Assembly: GCA_964511535.1 (NCBI GenBank)
Contig: CAZEFW010000030.1
Span: 1 to 64,000, forward strand
Length of the DNA: 64,000 nucleotides
Source: CAZCFB01 sp964511535
GTDB lineage: Bacteria; Myxococcota_A; Polyangia; GCA-2747355; CAZCFB01
Direction of reading: 5' to 3'
In this document: in pieces, positions 8,701 to 16,391 of the stretch
Layout of the letters: every line of letters begins with the position of its first letter
Numbering within the stretch: position 1 is the first letter of the stretch
Translations under genes and position numbers: made by a program
The notes under the pieces: model-generated
What the model saw: the letters and a program-made list of their open reading frames with translations, nothing else
Databases searched by the model: none
What the model was told of the DNA's origin: nothing

Positions 8701-11124
8701 CACGGCCAGGCGGCGGGCCACCTCGGGCTGGTCCTCCTGGAAGAACGCGGCGGCCTCGGCCGCGGTCATCTGCAGCACCTGGTGCACGTTGCGGCCCCGC
8801 AGCCGCACCTCCAGCACCTCCTCGGAGAAGCGCTTGCCCGCGCACCGCTCACAGGTCACGTAGCAGTCGGCCAGGAACTGCATCTCCACCCGCTCGAAGC
8901 CGTTGCCCTGGCATACCTCGCACCGCCCGCCCTTGACGTTGAAGCTGAACGCCCCCGCCTGCAGCCCCCTGGCCCTGGCCTGGTCAGTGGCCGCCAGCGC
9001 CTTGCGGATCGGGTCGAACGCCTTGACATAGGTGGCCGGGTTGGAGCGGGGCGTCGTGCCCACGGGCGCCTGGTCCACCAGCACCACCTCGCTCACCCCG
9101 GCGGCGCCCCGGATTGCGCGGTGGGCGCCAGGCCGGTCCGCTGCCACGCCGCGCTGGCGCAGCAGGCCCCGATGCAGCACGTCGTTGACCAGGGTCGACT
9201 TTCCGCTGCCGCTGACCCCGGTGACCACCACCAGCCGCTCCAGGGGGAAGGCGACGTCAACCTCCTGCAGGTTGTGGGCGGTGGCGCCGCGCACCTCGAT
9301 GGCCGGCGAGTCGGCCTGCACCGGCCGCGGGTCGCGCGCTGCCACGGCCGCCCCCGCGCCGTCGGTGAGGTGACGCGCCGTGGCCGACCGATCGGTGGCC
9401 CGGCCCAGGTCGCCAGGCGGGCCCTCGAAGACCACCTCGCCGCCGCTGGCGCCGGGCCCCGGGCCGAGGTCGATGACATGATCGCACGCGCGGATGATCG
9501 CCTCGTCATGCTCCACCAGCACGATGGTGTTCCGGTTGGCCCGCAGCCGCTCCAGGATCGCCATCAGCCGTTCGTTGTCCCGGGGGTGCAGGCCCACGGA
9601 CGGCTCGTCGAGCACGTAGAGGGTGTTGACCAGGGCGCTGCCGATGGCGGTGGTCAGGTTCACCCGCTGCACCTCGCCGCCGCTCAGGGTCCGTGACTGG
9701 CGGTCGAGGCTCAGGTACCCCACCCCTGCGCGGCACAGGTAATCCAGGCGACTGCGGATCTCCGCCACCACCGGCGCCGCGGTGGCCGCCGCCTCGGGCG
9801 CCAGGTCGAGCGCGTCGAAGAACCGGAGCGCGCGCTCGATGGTCAGGGCGTAAAGCTCCGCCACCGACAGCCCGCCCAGCCGGTAGAGCAGCGCCTCGGG
9901 GCGCAGGCGCGCGCCGCCGCATTCCGGACACGGGACATAGGCCCGGTAGCGGCTGAGCAGCACGCGCACATGCATCTTGTAGGTCTTGCGCTCCAGCCAG
10001 CGGAACCAGCCGCGCACCCCGTACCAGCGCTGCCCCCGGTCGCCGTCCAGCACCGCGGCCCGCTGGGCCTCCTCCAGCTCGGCCCAGGGGCGGTCGGTGG
10101 GGATGCCCGCCGCGGCGCAGTAGTCGAGCATGTCCTGGCGCTCGTGGCGGGTGCCGTCGGAGGTCCAGGGCCTGATGGCGCCGTCGGCCAGGCTGCGCCG
10201 GTGGTCGGGCAGCACCAGCTCCATGTCCAGGGCGATGACCGCGCCGAAGCCGTTGCACTCGGTGCACGCCCCCAGCGGCGAGTTGTAGGAGAACAGGTTC
10301 GGCTGGGCAGGCGGGTAGGAGATGTCGCAGCTGGCGCAGTGCCTGCCCTGGCTGATGCGCACCTCGGTCACGCCGCCGCCCTGCTGCTCCACCATGGCCA
10401 GCGCCCGCCCGTCCCCCAGGCCCATGGCGGCCTCCAGCGCCTCGCTGATCCGGGGCAGCCGCGCCTCCTCCAGGGCGACCCGGTCGGCCACCACCTGAAG
10501 CGGCTCCTCCGGGTCACCGGCCTCTGCGGCCGCCTCGCCCGGGACCACGGCCCGCCCATCCAGCCAGATCCGCCGGTAGCCGCGCCGGCGCAGCCACTCC
10601 AGGGTCTCCGCCCGCTGCCGCGCCAGCAGCTCGAACAGGATCACCGCCCGCGCCCCGGCGTGGGCTCGCACAAGCCGCTCCGCCGCAGCCCGCGGAGAGT
10701 CGCTCTCCACCGGCTCTCCGCAGCCGCCGCAGTGCAGCTGCGCGGCCCTGGCGTACAGCACCTTGGTGAAGTCGGTCAGCTCGGTCACCGTGCCCACGGT
10801 GGAGCGAGACGCCCGGATGGTGTTCTTCTGATCCACGGCCACCGCGGGCAGCACCCCCTCTACCCGGCGCACCGCCGGACGGTCCATGCGGTCCATGAAC
10901 TGCCTGGCGTAGGGGCTGAAGCTCTCCACGTACCGGCGCTGTCCCTCGGCGTACAGCGTGTCGAAGGCCAGAGATGACTTCCCGGATCCGCTCACCCCCG
11001 TCACCGCGGTGATCGCCTCCAGGGGGAAGTCCACGTCCAGGTCCTTCAGGTTGTTCTGCCGGGCGCCGAACACATGGATGGCGCCGGAGGAGCGGGCTTT
11101 CTTTGCAGTGCGAGTCGGGGACAT
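5761..11124 (-). CDS. uvrA: Excinuclease ABC subunit A, double-length
   Basis: 1787 aa, about twice the usual ~940, because two UvrA units are fused head to tail. Four ATP-binding P-loops are visible: GVSGSGKS at ~43-50, a second near 638, GPSGSGKS near 988 and a fourth near 1491. There are several LSGGEAQR or LSGGESQR signatures. CxxC zinc pairs occur in both halves (CASC/CTEC, CEVC/CERC, CAAC/CAVC, CEHC/CDAC). Normal UvrA works as a dimer that scans DNA for bulky lesions with UvrB, so this chain could act as its own pseudo-dimer. Double-length UvrA of nearly the same size is known in Chlamydia. No LexA-type box is seen upstream, where it diverges from a regulator gene. Confidence 0.95.
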   Translation of the reverse strand: MSPTRTAKKARSSGAIHVFGARQNNLKDLDVDFPLEAITAVTGVSGSGKSSLAFDTLYAEGQRRYVESFSPYARQFMDRMDRPAVRRVEGVLPAVAVDQKNTIRASRSTVGTVTELTDFTKVLYARAAQLHCGGCGEPVESDSPRAAAERLVRAHAGARAVILFELLARQRAETLEWLRRRGYRRIWLDGRAVVPGEAAAEAGDPEEPLQVVADRVALEEARLPRISEALEAAMGLGDGRALAMVEQQGGGVTEVRISQGRHCASCDISYPPAQPNLFSYNSPLGACTECNGFGAVIALDMELVLPDHRRSLADGAIRPWTSDGTRHERQDMLDYCAAAGIPTDRPWAELEEAQRAAVLDGDRGQRWYGVRGWFRWLERKTYKMHVRVLLSRYRAYVPCPECGGARLRPEALLYRLGGLSVAELYALTIERALRFFDALDLAPEAAATAAPVVAEIRSRLDYLCRAGVGYLSLDRQSRTLSGGEVQRVNLTTAIGSALVNTLYVLDEPSVGLHPRDNERLMAILERLRANRNTIVLVEHDEAIIRACDHVIDLGPGPGASGGEVVFEGPPGDLGRATDRSATARHLTDGAGAAVAARDPRPVQADSPAIEVRGATAHNLQEVDVAFPLERLVVVTGVSGSGKSTLVNDVLHRGLLRQRGVAADRPGAHRAIRGAAGVSEVVLVDQAPVGTTPRSNPATYVKAFDPIRKALAATDQARARGLQAGAFSFNVKGGRCEVCQGNGFERVEMQFLADCYVTCERCAGKRFSEEVLEVRLRGRNVHQVLQMTAAEAAAFFQEDQPEVARRLAVLQKVGLGYLSLGQPLNTLSGGESQRLKLAKHLALKPASGALFLLDEPTTGLHMGDVQLLVENLQQLVDRGNTVIVIEHHLDLIAAADWVIDLGPEGGEQGGWVMAACAPAELAATGEGHTGRFLAEHLAGKRPATGADRARPAGALAPEGMEVRGARVNNLQSLSVEIPRDRLVVVTGPSGSGKSSLAFDVLFAEGQRRFMDCLSPYARQYVAQVARPDLDELLGVPPTVCISQLTSRGGPRSTVATMTEVYHYLRLLYARVGVQHCPTCGARVSGLAPADLARQVLDLYEGKRVRVMAPAVRGRKGFHRDLFKRGRALGHQEVRVDRKVSPLEPAPELDRYREHDVQYVVARLKVSQESAAEVQAALEAALELGGGTVQLLPDRRKRSDRLSLDLHCAACGVGFDPPDPRIFSFNSQAGRCAVCEGTGLEPTEETGAAAGAPCDACDGTRIGPVARAVLLGERSITELVAMPPGPLARELARIEAALPPARREVAASALAEIAARCRFLERVGLEYLALSRAAPTLSGGEAQRVRLAAQLSADLRGVLYVLDEPTIGLHPHDNERLLQALRRLVDQGNTVLVVEHDDDTIRQADHLVEMGPGGGTLGGQVTVSGPSEEALAHPDSLTGRSLARAGEERAMHRARPVDGETPALELRDVVHHNLRGLDVTIPMGRLTVVTGVSGSGKSSLVMDVLGEGLRRRLAGQAPELGQLQGASGVRRVREIDQRPIGKTPASIPATYVGLMNQLRGLFAGLPEARVRGFGPGRFSFNVKGGRCEHCKGKGRVKHEMSFLPEVYAPCDACNGRRYNADTLAVRYRGRSMADVLELTVDEALELFEAVPAARRPLELLRDVGLGYLTLGQPSGSLSGGEAQRVKLVEELRKQGGAGAVYLMDEPSTGLHASDLARLLAVLQRLVDRGDTVVIIEHNLDVVASADWIIDLGPGGGEHGGALVYQGPRDGLLTQEGSLTAPHLRRFLAP

Positions 11125-11183
11125 GACGGTGAGGGCAGGAGAAGTTTAGCCCGCATCTGCCCGCGCGCCGACCGGTGAATAAA

Positions 11184-11217
11184 ATAGTTGACTACACGTT
11201 ATTGCATAATTAACTAT
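11184..11217 (+). promoter_or_regulatory. Candidate promoter/operator of the MerR-like operon
   Basis: ATAGTT (11184-11189) and AACTAT (11212-11217) form an inverted repeat in the only AT-rich patch of this intergenic space. TTGACT (11188-11193) could be a -35 box, with a weak TAACTA 17 bp later. The gene has no Shine-Dalgarno sequence, so transcription from here would give a leaderless or nearly leaderless message. Autoregulation is an inference. Confidence 0.35.
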
Positions 11218-12697
11218 GTGCACCATGAACACCCCATCAGAGACCCTGCCGATCCGGCAGGTGGTCGAGGAGACCGGCGTCAGCAAGGAGTTGATCCACC
11301 ACTACCTGCGCCAGGGGCTGATCCCTGCCTGTCAGGCCCGGGGCAGGTACGACGAGCAGCAGGTTGAGCTGCTCAGGTTGATCCGGCGGCTGCGCGAGGA
11401 GCACCAGCTCCCGCTGGAGGTGATCCGTCAGCTGGTCTCCAGGTTCGATCAGGATCCAAGGGCCATGGAGCTCCTGCTGCTGGGCGAACCCCTGGCCAGG
11501 CGGCTGGAGCGGCTGGCCACCCGCGGCGAGCTGGGAGGGGGTGCGTCCCTCGGCCCTGGCGCCCTGTGCGCAGAGGCCCGCATCAGCCCCGAGCAGCTCG
11601 AGGAGTACGTGACCCTCGGGCTAGTCCAGCCCGACCGCTCCGGCTCCGAGCACGCCTTCTCTGGCCATGACGCTCGCATCGCCGAGCTGTGTCAGCGAGG
11701 CCAGGCCCTGGGCGTGCGCCTGGAGTCCCTGCGAACCATCGCGTCCTTCGTGCGCCTCGGCTTCGAGCTGGAGGGGGACGAGTTCTTTGGCGGCCGCTCC
11801 CTGCTGACCGACGGCGCCGACGACTTCTTCCTGCGGCGCGAGTACCTGGTCAGCTTCGTGCAAAACCTGGTGCAGGCGCGGGTACAGGTCCACCTGTCGC
11901 GGCTCACCCGGCGAGCCGCCCCGGCCGTGGCCTCACCGGACGAGGTGGTGTACCGCCCGAGCCGGGCCTTCCGCCGGCGACATGGCCTCGACCGGATGCT
12001 GGATCAACACCTGGAGCGCCTCGGTCGGGAGCGGGACGACCTCGATCTGTGGCGGCGCACCGCCCGGCTGCAGCTGCACGCCGGCCGCTACCGCGAGGCG
12101 GTGTTCTTCCTGGAGCAGGCCATGGAGCGCTGGCCCGACGACGCGGACCTGCGCGGCGCCCGGGGCGTGGCCCTGCTGCTGTCGGGCGCGCCGGACATGG
12201 CAGCCGCCGAGCTGGAGCGGCTCGACCGTTCGAGCCTCCCCCCGCTGGCCCTGGCCGCCCTCGCCCTGTGCCGACACCTGGAGCCCCATCTGGAGGATCC
12301 GGCCGGCAGGATACTGGAGCCGCTGGAGCGCGCGCTGAAGGACGCGGGTCAGGACGCGGACGGCGCGCTGGTGCGGCTGCTCGCCGGCTGGATCTTCGCC
12401 GCGCTGCCCGGGGCCCTCGGGCTCAAGGAGCGGGGCGAGGAGCTGCTGCTGTCCCTGCACCGCGAGCTCAGCCTGGGCGACCCGCGCGCCGACCTGCCCG
12501 GAATGGCCGGGCGGCTCAGGCTCAACGCCGCCTACCTGTTGCTGGAGGCTGGCCAGCGCGCCACGCCGGACAGCCCGGCGAGCGACCCGGACCTCCACCT
12601 GGATCTGCGCGACGAGGTCTGCGCCATGGATCCGGGCTCGCTGATGGCCAGCCGCGCCTACGAGATGGACCTGGACGAACCCCCACCGAGGAGTTGA
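11216..12697 (+). CDS. MerR-like regulator with TPR-type C-terminus
   Basis: 493 aa. Residues ~10-80 form a MerR-type winged helix (LPIRQVVEETGVSKELIHHYLRQGLI, then IRRLREEHQLPLEVI). Residues ~120-180 look like a second, diverged MerR-type unit (ISPEQLEEYVTLGLV, LGVRLESLRTI). From ~270 onward, helical repeats of TPR character appear (AGRYREAVFFLEQAMERWPDDADLRGARG). The architecture suggests a DNA-binding regulator that senses a partner protein rather than a metal. It heads an operon with a hydrolase (4-nt gap) and a radical SAM gene. There is no ribosome binding site; ATG 11225 is an alternative start three codons downstream. Confidence 0.75.
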   Translation: MCTMNTPSETLPIRQVVEETGVSKELIHHYLRQGLIPACQARGRYDEQQVELLRLIRRLREEHQLPLEVIRQLVSRFDQDPRAMELLLLGEPLARRLERLATRGELGGGASLGPGALCAEARISPEQLEEYVTLGLVQPDRSGSEHAFSGHDARIAELCQRGQALGVRLESLRTIASFVRLGFELEGDEFFGGRSLLTDGADDFFLRREYLVSFVQNLVQARVQVHLSRLTRRAAPAVASPDEVVYRPSRAFRRRHGLDRMLDQHLERLGRERDDLDLWRRTARLQLHAGRYREAVFFLEQAMERWPDDADLRGARGVALLLSGAPDMAAAELERLDRSSLPPLALAALALCRHLEPHLEDPAGRILEPLERALKDAGQDADGALVRLLAGWIFAALPGALGLKERGEELLLSLHRELSLGDPRADLPGMAGRLRLNAAYLLLEAGQRATPDSPASDPDLHLDLRDEVCAMDPGSLMASRAYEMDLDEPPPRS

Positions 12698-12701
12698 GAC
12701 C

Positions 12702-13625
12702 ATGCGAGCTCCCCCCCCGGCTGTACAGAAACGATTCACCATGACCCCCCACGGACGGGTGGCCTACCTGGAGAGCGGTACCCCGGGGCGGCCCCCGCTG
12801 CTGCTGGTGCACGGCATCCCCACCTCGTCCTACCTCTGGCGCCACGTGATGCGGCTGCTGGCGCCGCGCTTCCACTGCCTGGCGCCGGACCTGATGGGCC
12901 TCGGCGACACCGAGGTGGCCGACGATGCCCCGCTGCACATGGAGGCCCAGGCCGAGATGCTCGAGGCGTTCATGGACGCCCTGGGGCACCGACGGTTCGG
13001 CGTGATCTGTCATGACCAGGGCGGCGCGGCTGCCCAGCTGCTCTGCGCCCGGCGACCGCGGCTGGTCACCTGCCTGGTGCTGACCAACTGCGTGGCCTTC
13101 GACAACTGGCCCGTGCCGGTGATCAGGCGGCTGCAGGCGCTGATGCGCCTGCCCCTGCTGCCGGAGCTGTTGATCCGCGCCGGTCTGTTCCACCTGCTCG
13201 AGCAGCGCACGCTGGCGTCCAGCTTTCGACGGGGGGTGTACCGCCGGGACCGGTTCACCGACGAGGCCATCGGCGAGTACCTGAGGCCGCTGCTGCAAAG
13301 CGAGCGCAGCCGGCGGCGCTTCATCCGCTTCATGCTGGCCGGCTCGCCGCGCTACACCGAGGCCGCCCTGCCCGGCCTGCGCCGCTTTAATCGCCCGACC
13401 CAGGTGATCTGGGCCGCCGACGACCGCTACATCTCCCCCTCATGGGGCAAGCGGCTGCAGGAGGAGATCCCCGGCGCCGGCCCCATGGAGCTCGTCCCCT
13501 TCTGCGGTCACTTCTGGCAGGAGGAGCGTCCGGCCGAGTTCGTGTCCCACATGATCCCGTTTCTGACCCGACACGCGGCGCCCATCGCGGCAGTACCGGC
13601 GGCGCGCGCGGACCGAGGAGCTTGA
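12702..13625 (+). CDS. Alpha/beta hydrolase, haloalkane dehalogenase-like
   Basis: 307 aa. LLLVHGIPTSSYLWR (oxyanion-hole HG) and the elbow CHDQGGAAA put an Asp (~D105) at the nucleophile position. This is as in haloalkane and haloacetate dehalogenases and epoxide hydrolases, not the Ser of esterases. The acid is probably in WAADDRYISP, and the catalytic His is in FCGHFWQEE (~H269). It would hydrolyse a carbon-halogen or epoxide bond through an aspartyl ester. The substrate cannot be told. It is the second gene of a three-gene operon, with a GGAG-type site 7 nt before ATG overlapping the end of the regulator gene. Confidence 0.8.
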   Translation: MRAPPPAVQKRFTMTPHGRVAYLESGTPGRPPLLLVHGIPTSSYLWRHVMRLLAPRFHCLAPDLMGLGDTEVADDAPLHMEAQAEMLEAFMDALGHRRFGVICHDQGGAAAQLLCARRPRLVTCLVLTNCVAFDNWPVPVIRRLQALMRLPLLPELLIRAGLFHLLEQRTLASSFRRGVYRRDRFTDEAIGEYLRPLLQSERSRRRFIRFMLAGSPRYTEAALPGLRRFNRPTQVIWAADDRYISPSWGKRLQEEIPGAGPMELVPFCGHFWQEERPAEFVSHMIPFLTRHAAPIAAVPAARADRGA

Positions 13626-13627
13626 GA

Positions 13628-15484
13628 ATGAACACCGCATCCCATGAGATCCTGCTCACCACCCCGACCTACCCGTACCCGACGCTGCCGGCCAACGACA
13701 GCCTCACCGACGCCACGGGCCAGCGCTTCACCAAGGGGGATGAGATCTTCACCCTCCTGTCCCATACCCACTGCTTCGCCAACCACATCCTGGCCCAGAA
13801 CATCCAGGCGCCGGCCACGGTGCTGGAGTATCCGCGCTGGGAAGACTTCACCGCCGAGGTGGACCGCGGCTACCCGGTCATCGGCATCTCCTCCTTCCCG
13901 GTGCACCTGGATAACGTGCTGAAGATGTGCACCTACGTGCGCCAGCGCTCACCACAGACCAAGATCCTGCTCGGCTCCTACGGCGGCCAGGCGTTCGAGG
14001 CGCGCTACGACGAGGAGACTCGGCGCAAATACGCCGACCAGGTGGTGCGCGGCGAGGGGGTCGACTTCCTGCGCGACATGCTCGGCGAGCAGAAGGGCGC
14101 CCCGATCAAGCAGCGGCTGATGCCCAAGGGCGGCGGCTCGCTGCCCTTCATCACCCAGCACCCGCCCGGCACCATCGGCTTCCTCGTGTCAGGGCTCGGC
14201 TGCCCCGGGGGCTGTGACTTCTGCTCCACCACCGCCCTGTTCGACAAGCGGCGCATCGAGCTGCTCTCCCCGGAGGATCTGGTGGGCGAGATGCACCGCT
14301 ACTTCACCAACTTCCCCACGCTGAAGCAGGTGTTCGTGGTGGAGGAGGATCACTTCCGCTTCCCCAACTACCTGGAGCAGGTGCGGCGCTACTGGATGGA
14401 GCACCCGCAAATGATGGAGCGGGTGGACTGGTTCGGCTTCGGCTCCATCGACCACATCGGCCGCTTCGCCGACGAGCACGGCTGGGAGGCCATCGCCGAG
14501 CTGGGCATCGGCGCCCTCTTCATCGGCGTGGAGAGCAAGTTCGCCGGAGACCATGGCTACGACAAGCGCGACTCAGCCGACGCCCGCGAGGTGTTCGCCA
14601 ACCTCAACCGCCTCGGCATCCGCACCGTGGGCGCGTGGATCTGCGGCTGGGACTGGCATGACCACGCCACCATGACCGAGGACCTGAACTACTTCGTCTC
14701 CCTCTGCCCGACGTACCAGCAGATCACCCGCCTCTCGCCCTTCCCCGGCACCGCCCTGTGGGACAAGCTGCGCGAGGGGGGGAGGGTCAGCGACGTGCCG
14801 TGGGAGGACGTGCACTTCTGGAGCGGCGCCCAGCGCAACACCCACCTCGAGCCCCACGAGACCCTGAACCTGACCGAGGACGGCTACCGGCTGCTCTACC
14901 GCACCTGGGGCCCGTCGCTGCTGCGGCGGCTGGACGTGCTGCTGTCGGGGTACGCCACCTGCGTGGCGTCGGAGAATCCGGTGCTGCGGCGGCATCGCTC
15001 GCTCTACTTCAAGCGCCACAGCGCGCTGTTCTGGTGCATCCTGCGCGCCATGGATCGCTACGCCCCCAACGGCGTGGTGCGCCGCCGGGTGCGCAAGACC
15101 GACGAGCGCTACCGGGCGCTGCTGGGCCAGCCGACGCCGGTGATGGAGGCCATGTCACGGGCGGTGGAGGGGCTGGCCAGCGGCTACAAGCTCAAGGAGC
15201 TGTTCGACCCGCAGAACCGCCACCCCAAGGAGGAGCCGTTCAAGCGCTACCTCTACCCGCAAGGCGAAAAGGGCGAGGGCGCCGGCCTGCCCTACGATGT
15301 CGAGGTGCCCCGCGGTCCCAGCGCCTCCGACCGCCTCACCATGGCCCGCGAGGGCGTGTCCTACGCGTTGATGGAGGCAACCATGAAGGCCCTGCGCGCC
15401 ACCAGCCGGGGCCGGGGTGAGCCGGCCATCGACGACTTCCTGATCCAGATGGTCCACGACCGCTGCTTCGCCTTCGGTTTCTAG
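13628..15484 (+). CDS. B12-binding radical SAM protein
   Basis: 618 aa from ATG 13628, which has GAGGAG 7 nt upstream. The open frame extends back into the hydrolase gene, but that is a shadow. The N-terminal ~180 residues are a B12-binding-type domain (YPVIGISSFPVHLDNV, LLGSYGGQAFE). The cluster motif CPGGCDFC is near residues 192-199. The C-terminal ~200 residues (HRSLYFKRHSALFW onward) are not assignable. It is transcribed with the dehalogenase-like hydrolase and the MerR-like regulator, so the three probably serve one pathway, with this enzyme doing a radical methylation or rearrangement. A hairpin terminator follows at 15501. Confidence 0.85.
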   Translation: MNTASHEILLTTPTYPYPTLPANDSLTDATGQRFTKGDEIFTLLSHTHCFANHILAQNIQAPATVLEYPRWEDFTAEVDRGYPVIGISSFPVHLDNVLKMCTYVRQRSPQTKILLGSYGGQAFEARYDEETRRKYADQVVRGEGVDFLRDMLGEQKGAPIKQRLMPKGGGSLPFITQHPPGTIGFLVSGLGCPGGCDFCSTTALFDKRRIELLSPEDLVGEMHRYFTNFPTLKQVFVVEEDHFRFPNYLEQVRRYWMEHPQMMERVDWFGFGSIDHIGRFADEHGWEAIAELGIGALFIGVESKFAGDHGYDKRDSADAREVFANLNRLGIRTVGAWICGWDWHDHATMTEDLNYFVSLCPTYQQITRLSPFPGTALWDKLREGGRVSDVPWEDVHFWSGAQRNTHLEPHETLNLTEDGYRLLYRTWGPSLLRRLDVLLSGYATCVASENPVLRRHRSLYFKRHSALFWCILRAMDRYAPNGVVRRRVRKTDERYRALLGQPTPVMEAMSRAVEGLASGYKLKELFDPQNRHPKEEPFKRYLYPQGEKGEGAGLPYDVEVPRGPSASDRLTMAREGVSYALMEATMKALRATSRGRGEPAIDDFLIQMVHDRCFAFGF

Positions 15485-15500
15485 GGGCCACGGCTGTAAA

Positions 15501-15519
15501 AAGCGGCGGGACGCCGCTT
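15501..15519 (+). terminator. Hairpin after the radical SAM operon
   Basis: AAGCGGCG (15501-15508) pairs with CGCCGCTT (15512-15519) around GGA, 17 nt after the stop codon. There is no long U-run after the stem. Confidence 0.5.
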
Positions 15520-15530
15520 CTACATCTGTA

Positions 15531-15605
15531 GACGCGGCATCTTACGGCGCACAGCAGACGCAGCACCTTGCGGCGCAAAGTAGACGCGGCATCTTGCCGC
15601 GCCCT
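15531..15605. repeat. 26-bp tandem repeat, nearly three copies
   Basis: Units start at 15531, 15557 and 15583 with GACGC(G/A)GCA(T/C)CTT. Copies differ at a few positions and the third is incomplete. It fills most of the space between two convergent genes. Function is unknown. Confidence 0.65.
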
Positions 15606-15637
15606 GGCAGGATGGAGGCGACTCCTCCTCGCGCAGA

Positions 15638-16378
15638 TCAGCTGCCGGGTTTGCTGCCGGCGTGGATCGCCTGGGTCCCGAGCATGAAGGTGCGGTGGGC
15701 CACGTCCACCAGGCCCGCGTCGGACATGACCTCCGCCAGCGCCTCCGGGGCCAGGAACCCCTCGGTGGTCTCGGGCAGGTAGCGATAGGCGTCGCCGTCG
15801 CCGGCCACCAGCTTGCCCAGCGCCGGGATCACCACCGCCATGTGGAACCGCACCAGCGGCGCGGCGGCGCCTGGCGGTGGAGGCGTGGTGTCGAGGCAGA
15901 CCACCCGCCCTCCCGGCTTGACCACCCGGAGCTGCTCCGCGAACAGCTGGCGGCGGTCGGCCACGTTGCGGGCCAGGTAGCCCGAGGTGACCGCGTCGAA
16001 GGACGCGTCGGCGAAGGGGAGCCGCAGGGCGTCCACCTGGCACCAGCTGATGGGCGCGTCGCCGAGCCGCGCTCGCCCCACCGACATCATGGACGCGCTC
16101 AGATCTGCCGCCACCACCTGCTGCAGGCCCGGGCGCTGGCGCAGCGCCTCGGCGGCGATGTCGCCGGTGCCCGCGCCGAGGTCCAGCAGGCGCCCGCCCT
16201 CCCGGGGCAGCCGCGCCTCCTGCACCACCCACCGCCGCCAGCGCCTGTCCTGCCCCAGGGTGATCAGCCGGTTCATCAGGTCGTACCGCCCCGAGATGCG
16301 GTCGAACATCTGCTGCACCGCTTCGGCGCTGTCCGGGGGGCGCCCGTGGGACGGGGCGTGGTCGTCGGGCCCGCTCAT
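15638..16378 (-). CDS. ubiE: UbiE/COQ5-type C-methyltransferase
   Basis: 246 aa from ATG 16378; a longer frame to 16453 overlaps the upstream gene and is unlikely. It has the SAM-binding motif LLDLGAGTGDIA (~65-76), VVAADLSASMM, and the UbiE hallmarks MFDRISGRYDLMNRLITLGQDRRWR and SGYLARNVADRRQ. The enzyme C-methylates the ring of demethylmenaquinone or the ubiquinone precursor at the membrane. It starts 13 nt after the stop of the MocR gene and is probably co-transcribed with it. It could also be a UbiE-like methyltransferase of secondary metabolism. Confidence 0.8.
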   Translation of the reverse strand: MSGPDDHAPSHGRPPDSAEAVQQMFDRISGRYDLMNRLITLGQDRRWRRWVVQEARLPREGGRLLDLGAGTGDIAAEALRQRPGLQQVVAADLSASMMSVGRARLGDAPISWCQVDALRLPFADASFDAVTSGYLARNVADRRQLFAEQLRVVKPGGRVVCLDTTPPPPGAAAPLVRFHMAVVIPALGKLVAGDGDAYRYLPETTEGFLAPEALAEVMSDAGLVDVAHRTFMLGTQAIHAGSKPGS

Positions 16379-16391
16379 GACGGGCAGGATA

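Noticed and set aside
5725..9696. 1323-codon open frame on the plus strand opposite uvrA
   Set aside because: It is a high-GC shadow: the minus frame has all UvrA motifs, while this frame is rich in Gln, His, Arg and Ala with no family features.
11125..11215. SOS box upstream of uvrA
   Set aside because: No LexA-type palindrome of E. coli or deltaproteobacterial form could be found in this stretch.
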